Shown here: piece after piece, positions 61,601 through 64,000 of the stretch
Layout of the letters: every line of letters starts with the position of its first letter
Position numbering within the stretch: position 1 is the stretch's first letter
From: Malania oleifera
Taxonomy: Eukaryota; Streptophyta; Magnoliopsida; Santalales; Ximeniaceae
Reading direction: 5' to 3'
Length of the DNA stretch: 64,000 nucleotides
Assembly: GCF_029873635.1 (NCBI RefSeq)
Contig: NC_080419.1
Location: 70,675,597 to 70,739,596, forward strand
Notes under the pieces: generated by a model
What the model was told of the DNA's origin: nothing
Database searches by the model: none
Seen by the model: only the letters and a program-made list of their open reading frames with translations
Position numbers and translations under genes: made by a program

Positions 61601-61816
61601 AAAATCAGCTAATAATGGGAGTTTTACCTTCTGCTCGATCTCAGGGACCTTCAACACTTTCAGATTCACCTCCCGCTTGCTGTCAACAAGAAAAATAAGA
61701 AGAAAATAAGATGAAATCATTTTAAAAGTCATTCATAGAAATGGAGAAAACAGGAGGAAGAAAAAAGAAGCTCACATTTCGCGGACAGTTTGATCGAGGA
61801 CCTTCATGAAATCCAT
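33393..61816 (-). CDS. EPSIN1: clathrin interactor EPSIN1 (ENTH-domain protein)
   Basis: Eleven exons in frame, read from high to low: 61816-61776, 61679-61628, 61054-60975, 60836-60758, 60616-60533, 60388-60243, 60143-59874, 46079-45919, 45486-45266, 34443-34053, 33631-33393. Together they give 1,764 nt, or 587 residues plus TAA. The ENTH domain (about residues 13-145, exons 1-6) starts [13 protein letters not shown] and contains [12 protein letters not shown] and [15 protein letters not shown]. In the family this domain binds phosphoinositides. The tail has [13 protein letters not shown], repeated VDLF motifs, a DPF adaptor-type motif near VDPFAAVP, and ends near [15 protein letters not shown] plus [12 protein letters not shown]. 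That layout and length match Arabidopsis EPSIN1 (about 560 residues), which acts in clathrin-coated vesicle traffic to the vacuole. All introns are GT-AG. Introns 7 and 9 are 13.8 and 10.8 kb; the others are under 0.6 kb. The start is the only ATG in context with the conserved MDFMK. Confidence 0.95.
34053..34443 (-). CDS. EPSIN1: EPSIN1 exon 10
   Basis: The longest exon (391 nt). It carries [28 protein letters not shown] and [18 protein letters not shown]. The DLF and DPF motifs are the clathrin/adaptor-binding type used by epsins. Confidence 0.94.
34809..36490 (-). mobile_element. L1-type LINE, 3' part (sense to EPSIN1)
   Basis: Minus frames read in order [36 protein letters not shown] and [18 protein letters not shown] tail rich in TTTTTCTATATATATA follows at 34809-34840. 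These are the linker and zf-RVT region of a plant LINE ORF2. Frames are broken. Confidence 0.8.
36493..37460 (+). repeat. 5' LTR of a gag-only retroelement (start missing)
   Basis: Aligns with 40490-41450 along its length. It contains a TATA-like CTATATATAAAG near 36819. The first roughly 210 bp present in the 3' LTR (40281-40490) are absent; the repeat abuts LINE sequence at about 36490. Confidence 0.75.
37479..37489 (+). other. retroelement primer-binding site
   Basis: TGGTATCAGAG, matching the initiator tRNA-Met 3' end, directly after the 5' LTR. Confidence 0.75.
37543..39227 (+). pseudogene. copia-type gag (UBN2/DUF4219-like) with zinc knuckles, decayed
   Basis: Starts [20 protein letters not shown]. 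In the conserved NYxYWKxRM motif the Trp codon is a TAG stop (about 37617). It continues [32 protein letters not shown] and a partial knuckle [11 protein letters not shown] (38370-38400). An acidic region and coiled-coil-like stretch follow, then a second knuckle resembling [14 protein letters not shown] (about 39140-39180). No protease, integrase or RT follows. Confidence 0.75.
39367..39417. repeat. (AT)n microsatellite
   Basis: AT run of about 50 bp in the region after gag. Confidence 0.9.
40110..40172. repeat. short tandem repeat, about 31-bp unit
   Basis: GGGTTGACATGTATTGTTGA followed by TTTACA occurs twice in direct succession. Confidence 0.85.
40281..41490 (+). repeat. 3' LTR of the gag-only retroelement
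   Basis: Starts TGTTGGGATTGG right after the purine tract AAAAAGGGAGAGAA (40267-40280). Matches the 5' LTR from about 40490 on. It has an extra tandem duplication of about 75 bp (40716-40860) that the 5' LTR lacks. Confidence 0.75.
41574..41768. repeat. tandem duplication, about 110-bp unit
   Basis: Two copies share CTTGAAGCCAA and TTCATCAACCTTT, then ACACTTCTTGAA and AAATTTGCAGTCC, with an A-run between them. Confidence 0.8.
41971..42152 (+). mobile_element. Au-type SINE
   Basis: Contains a tRNA-like 5' part (GGATCAACGTAAAGTTGCTC; B-box-like GGTCACAGGCTTGAATCC). The body GGGTAAGGCTACGTAACA and a pyrimidine-rich CCCTCTCCC block follow, in the order of the plant Au SINE family. It ends in a T run. 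A direct repeat flanks it: 41954-41970 and 42153-42169 match at 15 of 17 bases. Confidence 0.85.
42574..42790 (-). mobile_element. L1-type LINE, short 3' tail
   Basis: Nearly the same 3' tail as the LINEs ending at 47760 and 58131, including GAGGAAAGAATATACAAAGA on the plus strand. Strongly 5'-truncated. Confidence 0.8.
44010..44603. mobile_element. non-autonomous hAT-type element (594 bp)
   Basis: The ends CATGGTTTAAAAACCTGG and CATGGTTCTAAAACCTGG form terminal inverted repeats. The flanking 8-mers atcatcct and gtcatact match at 6 of 8. It is rich in GGACTGG/CCAGTCC-type motifs. It holds a short tRNA-like stretch (44345-44405) but no transposase. Confidence 0.65.
45266..45486 (-). CDS. EPSIN1: EPSIN1 exon 9
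   Basis: Encodes [16 protein letters not shown] and [12 protein letters not shown], then a Ser/Ala-rich stretch ending SSDTQ. It ends in phase 0 with donor GTCGGA, a weaker donor than the others. Confidence 0.92.
45664..45912. repeat. diverged minisatellite in EPSIN1 intron 8
   Basis: Repeated blocks of the type GTGCAAAATGACTC, GATGCAAACA and CTGCACTCCATAA occur three to four times and fill more than half of the 432-bp intron. Confidence 0.75.
45919..46079 (-). CDS. EPSIN1: EPSIN1 exon 8
   Basis: The acceptor tgttctgcag ends at 46080. The exon encodes [13 protein letters not shown] and the acidic [13 protein letters not shown] block conserved in EPSIN1. Phase joins exon 7 by completing a Ser codon, and the protein sequence needs no exon in between. 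Confidence 0.92.
46449..46480. repeat. (AT)n microsatellite
   Basis: AT run in intron 7. A second lies at 46637-46672. Confidence 0.9.
46528..47585. mobile_element. hAT-type (Tip100-like) non-autonomous element
   Basis: The left end CAGTGGCAGATCCACC and the right end, reverse-complemented CAATGGCAGATCCAGG, form an inverted repeat of the CAGTGGCGGATCC class. The interior is AT-rich with no transposase. No clear target duplication was found. Confidence 0.5.
48193..48953 (-). repeat. 3' LTR of the non-autonomous LTR element
   Basis: Pairs with 51469-52240. Shared blocks include TTGCCAAAATCCTCCTAAA, TCTAACCCCATGGTCAAGTC and ACCATACCTCCAAGTCAATA. Confidence 0.8.
51469..52240 (-). repeat. 5' LTR of the non-autonomous LTR element
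   Basis: Pairs with 48193-48953 with many substitutions and small indels, so the insertion is not recent. Confidence 0.8.
53095..53114. repeat. (CA)n microsatellite
   Basis: Ten CA units inside LINE sequence. Confidence 0.85.
53184..54300. mobile_element. non-autonomous hAT element (1,117 bp) inserted in the LINE
   Basis: The ends CATGGTTATCAAAATTTCG and CAAGGTTGTTAGAATCAAG (right end, reverse-complemented) form a terminal inverted repeat. Flanking 8-mers are ctccaaca (53176-53183) and ctccaaag (54301-54308), 6 of 8 identical. Subterminal regions are packed with GATCCTA and its complement. The interior shares GCCCAAATGCATCAAAATTA-type sequence with the hAT element at 4579. Confidence 0.8.
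58131..59630 (-). mobile_element. L1-type LINE, 3' part (sense to EPSIN1)
   Basis: Minus frames show [30 protein letters not shown] and the common 3' tail near 58131-58200. It is 5'-truncated inside RT and the frames are broken. Confidence 0.8.
59635..59770. mobile_element. small MITE-like element next to exon 7
   Basis: The ends GTGTTTGGGAGCC and (reverse complement) ACGTTTGGCAACA are inverted. The interior has GGATTTGGATTTTTGTGG facing its complement. It lies about 100 bp beyond the exon 7 donor. Confidence 0.5.
59874..60143 (-). CDS. EPSIN1: EPSIN1 exon 7
   Basis: Encodes [15 protein letters not shown] and a Ser/Gly/Tyr-rich, charged linker ending RKGSTRYS. The donor follows 59874 and opens the 13.8-kb intron 7. 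Confidence 0.92.
60243..60388 (-). CDS. EPSIN1: EPSIN1 exon 6
   Basis: Encodes [20 protein letters not shown] through AANRDK, the end of the ENTH domain. The donor GTTAGT is at 60242. Confidence 0.93.
60533..60616 (-). CDS. EPSIN1: EPSIN1 exon 5
   Basis: Encodes [19 protein letters not shown] through FQIS, in phase 0 at both ends. Confidence 0.93.
60758..60836 (-). CDS. EPSIN1: EPSIN1 exon 4
   Basis: Encodes [18 protein letters not shown] through LVYK, the ENTH core. Introns 3 and 4 are 138 and 141 bp. Confidence 0.93.
60975..61054 (-). CDS. EPSIN1: EPSIN1 exon 3
   Basis: Encodes [14 protein letters not shown] and the following helix. The donor GTAATT comes directly after the lysine-rich AAAAAATT, and the next exon completes Phe. 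Confidence 0.92.
61628..61679 (-). CDS. EPSIN1: EPSIN1 exon 2
   Basis: Encodes [18 protein letters not shown], the first ENTH helix. Intron 1 is 96 bp. Confidence 0.93.
61776..61816 (-). CDS. EPSIN1: EPSIN1 exon 1
   Basis: The ATG is at 61816-61814 and the donor gt follows 61776. It encodes the first 13 residues, including MDFMK, and two bases of the next codon. Confidence 0.93.
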
Positions 61817-62040
61817 AGCTGGATTTGCTACAAAGACGAAGAATTCCAACAATGCACGATGAAACAAGAACGATCGGCGATGGATCTGCGCGAACTGTAG
61901 GGTTTTGAGAATTTAGAAGGAAGCAGGGATTTGCAGATCTGCGGGTAATAAACGACAAAATCAAGCGATGGTTTTGCGGTGGGTTCTAAATTTTGGAAGG
62001 ATCGGCTGGTGGAAGAGTGGGACAACGAGGCTCGCCAGGG

Positions 62041-62048
62041 TATTTATA
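62041..62048 (-). promoter_or_regulatory. TATA box of EPSIN1
   Basis: TATAAATA on the minus strand lies about 225 bp upstream of the ATG, in a GC-richer patch inside AT-rich DNA. It would place transcription start near 62010 and give a 5' UTR of about 200 nt. Sequence further upstream (62050-63000) is AT-rich with no gene seen. Confidence 0.5.
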
Positions 62049-62789
62049 ACAATATCGCACCATTCTAGTATGAACACGTGCATAGCACGTGATATAGTAA
62101 TTCAAAGGCAGGGCTCATTTGGAATCACCTTCAAAACATTATACAAACGAAAATTAAATGTTAAAAATTAAAAATAAAAAAGCAACAACTAATTGATTAA
62201 TATTTATAAAACTAAAATTAATTAAAAAATACATTATAAAAATATGATTAAAATAACAAAATTAAAAAATAATACACTTTTAAAAATATTATAATAAAAA
62301 TAAAAATTATTATAACTATTTTATTTAACTGTTATACTTTTAAATTTTACTTTGTAATTAATATTTTATTAGATATGACAACTAAGAAATAGTAAAATTA
62401 TATTATAATTGGCTTTATTAGTATTTTATGAAATTTATGTATATTTTTATTTTTACTATATTTAAATTCCCATTATCATTTTAATTTAAATTTTATTCAA
62501 AAGTGTATAAAATAAATTATTTAATTCAAAATAATTATTTTCTTATATTAAAATTTTTGACAACATGTTGTCAAAACCACTGAAAATTATAAAATCAAGT
62601 TTTCAATTTTTCGCAAATAATTGAAAACACACAAAAAAAAAAAAAACATAAAAGTGACAATATAAACAAACACATTTTTATAATGTGTTTATTCACTATG
62701 CAGAAATAGAAACAGAAAATAGAAAATAATAACGATAAGCACTCTACTCCTACAAACTTTAATTTCAATTCATCAATATTAACCACAAA

Positions 62790-62812
62790 AATAAATAAAT
62801 AAATAAATAAAA
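62790..62812. repeat. (AAAT)n microsatellite
   Basis: Five to six AAAT units in the AT-rich upstream region of EPSIN1. Confidence 0.85.
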
Positions 62813-63199
62813 TGACATCCCTCAATACACTCCAATAAAATGTGGATTATGTAAAAAATATTAGTTGCCTATAGCTATTGCATTTATCAACTTACCCTAT
62901 CTCCTTTGTATTAATGTTTTATTTATTCTTTAAGTAACTCGACACTTTGATTCCTATATGTACGATGTTTGTGAGTGCACACAAAGTCAATTTTACTTAA
63001 TAATCTAAGAGGTTGTGTTTATGGTAAGCATTTACACTGTGATGTGCTCTTATAAGTATAAATTTGGTTTTAAGGATAATGTTCTTCCACCACCTCTTAT
63101 AAGAATCAACAAGCACCATCAAAGGATCTATTGCATGTTCATGTTAGGCATATCACTAGAGCGAGATGCAAAAAGATCAAAGAAACACTTCATGGGCTG

Positions 63200-63896
63200 A
63201 TTCAAGATATTTGGGCTTATTCAAAAATGGGGCACTCCTGGCTTGGCCCAAAGAATGATGAAGGCTTAATAAACTTAATCCAAGTTTTTGATGGAACTAA
63301 TCTTGCTTAATAGTTATAATCTCCTTATTAATGGTGTGCTATTCAATTATGGGATTTGACTTTTTGGCTTTTTGTCTTTACATTTAATTTGTAATTTATA
63401 AGACAACTTAGCTTGCATGAGTTTTTAGTAAGTTGTGAAAGTCATTAATGTATCTAGTAAGTTGGTATATTTAATGTCTCCATGTTTGTGTGAGAATTAC
63501 TAAGTATTTAATGTCCTTGTCTCCCATGCTTGTGTAGGAATTGTTAAGTGTTTAATATCCTTGTCCCCCATGCTAGCTATATATACCTCACCACTATAAG
63601 AACTAAATTGATCATTGAATAGAAATCAAGAAAAAAAGTGAGGATTTGTTTCTTTTTTGGTTCTTTAGAGAACTTACGAACTTATCAAGGATTCTTTCTT
63701 ATGGCATTCAAATTTTATACCTTTGGTTCATGATTAAGCTATAATCATTGGGTCGGGGTTTGTTACTATATACTTTCGATTCACGTTTCATTTATAAACG
63801 TTGGGTCAGATTTTCCTATCAAAATCTGAATTTTAGTTTTCTTGGGCAAGCATTCCAACATTATTTGTTGGGTCTCAACGTGTGTCATTTGAGGTT
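63200..63896 (+). repeat. LTR of a retrotransposon continuing past the right edge
   Basis: A TATA-like ATATATAC lies at 63579-63586. Three copies of a repeat of about 60 bp around TTTAATGTCC occur at 63430-63570. The sequence ends GTTTGCA ahead of a primer-binding site at 63906. The left limit is not resolved. Confidence 0.55.
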
Positions 63897-63905
63897 TGCA
63901 TCCTT

Positions 63906-63917
63906 TGGTATCAGAGC
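63906..63917 (+). other. retroelement primer-binding site
   Basis: TGGTATCAGAGC, complementary to initiator tRNA-Met. It marks the start of an element whose body lies outside the window. Confidence 0.75.
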
Positions 63918-64000
63918 TTAGGCTCTAAAATTAGGTTTACTATCTTTTTATCTTTCGTTTCTTGCTTTCATTCTATCTTTTTATCTTTTGTTCCGTTTCA

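Noticed and set aside
33393..61816. EPSIN2/EPSIN3 (longer relatives) as the gene identity
   Set aside because: The predicted length of 587 residues and the tail motifs ([40 protein letters not shown]) follow EPSIN1.

Overview
This window is eukaryotic nuclear DNA from a flowering plant, most likely a dicot. Two host genes with plant-type protein sequence and GT-AG introns can be followed exon by exon. Almost everything else is transposable-element sequence typical of angiosperms: L1-type LINEs, Ty1/copia, Ty3/gypsy, hAT elements and an Au-type SINE. No bacterial, organellar, tRNA, rRNA or CRISPR features were seen. Very long TE-filled introns recall woody dicots such as grapevine, but the species cannot be fixed from this sequence alone.

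Gene 1 (+ strand, 426-23957, 5' end outside the window) encodes the C-terminal part of a plant 3'-5' exonuclease-domain plus KH-domain protein. Its exon at 426-642 is separated from the KH exons (23487-23957) by one intron of 22,844 bp. That intron holds two sense L1 3' fragments, one antisense L1 and two copia segments. It also holds a degraded gypsy element that appears to have been entered by a hAT transposon, itself entered by a smaller hAT element with a perfect 8-bp target duplication.

Gene 2 (- strand, 61816-33393) is a complete EPSIN1-type clathrin interactor: 11 coding exons, 587 residues predicted, ENTH domain at the N-terminus and DLF/DPF motifs in the tail. Exons 1-7 lie within about 2 kb, while introns 7 (13,794 bp) and 9 (10,822 bp) are bloated by transposons. 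These include a LINE split by two later insertions, a non-autonomous LTR element without recognisable genes, and a gag-only copia-type element with paired LTRs. There is also an Au-type SINE with a near-perfect target duplication and several hAT-type elements. A TATA box lies about 225 bp upstream of the ATG.

The two genes converge, with a 9.4-kb intergenic region (23958-33392) of AT-rich DNA, LTR-like sequence and microsatellites. The right edge (after about 63.0 kb) enters another LTR retrotransposon, recognised by its tRNA-Met primer-binding site at 63906. I found no sign of a new enzyme system. The notable content is structural: very large TE-loaded introns in two neighbouring housekeeping-type genes, deep nesting, and non-autonomous retroelements.
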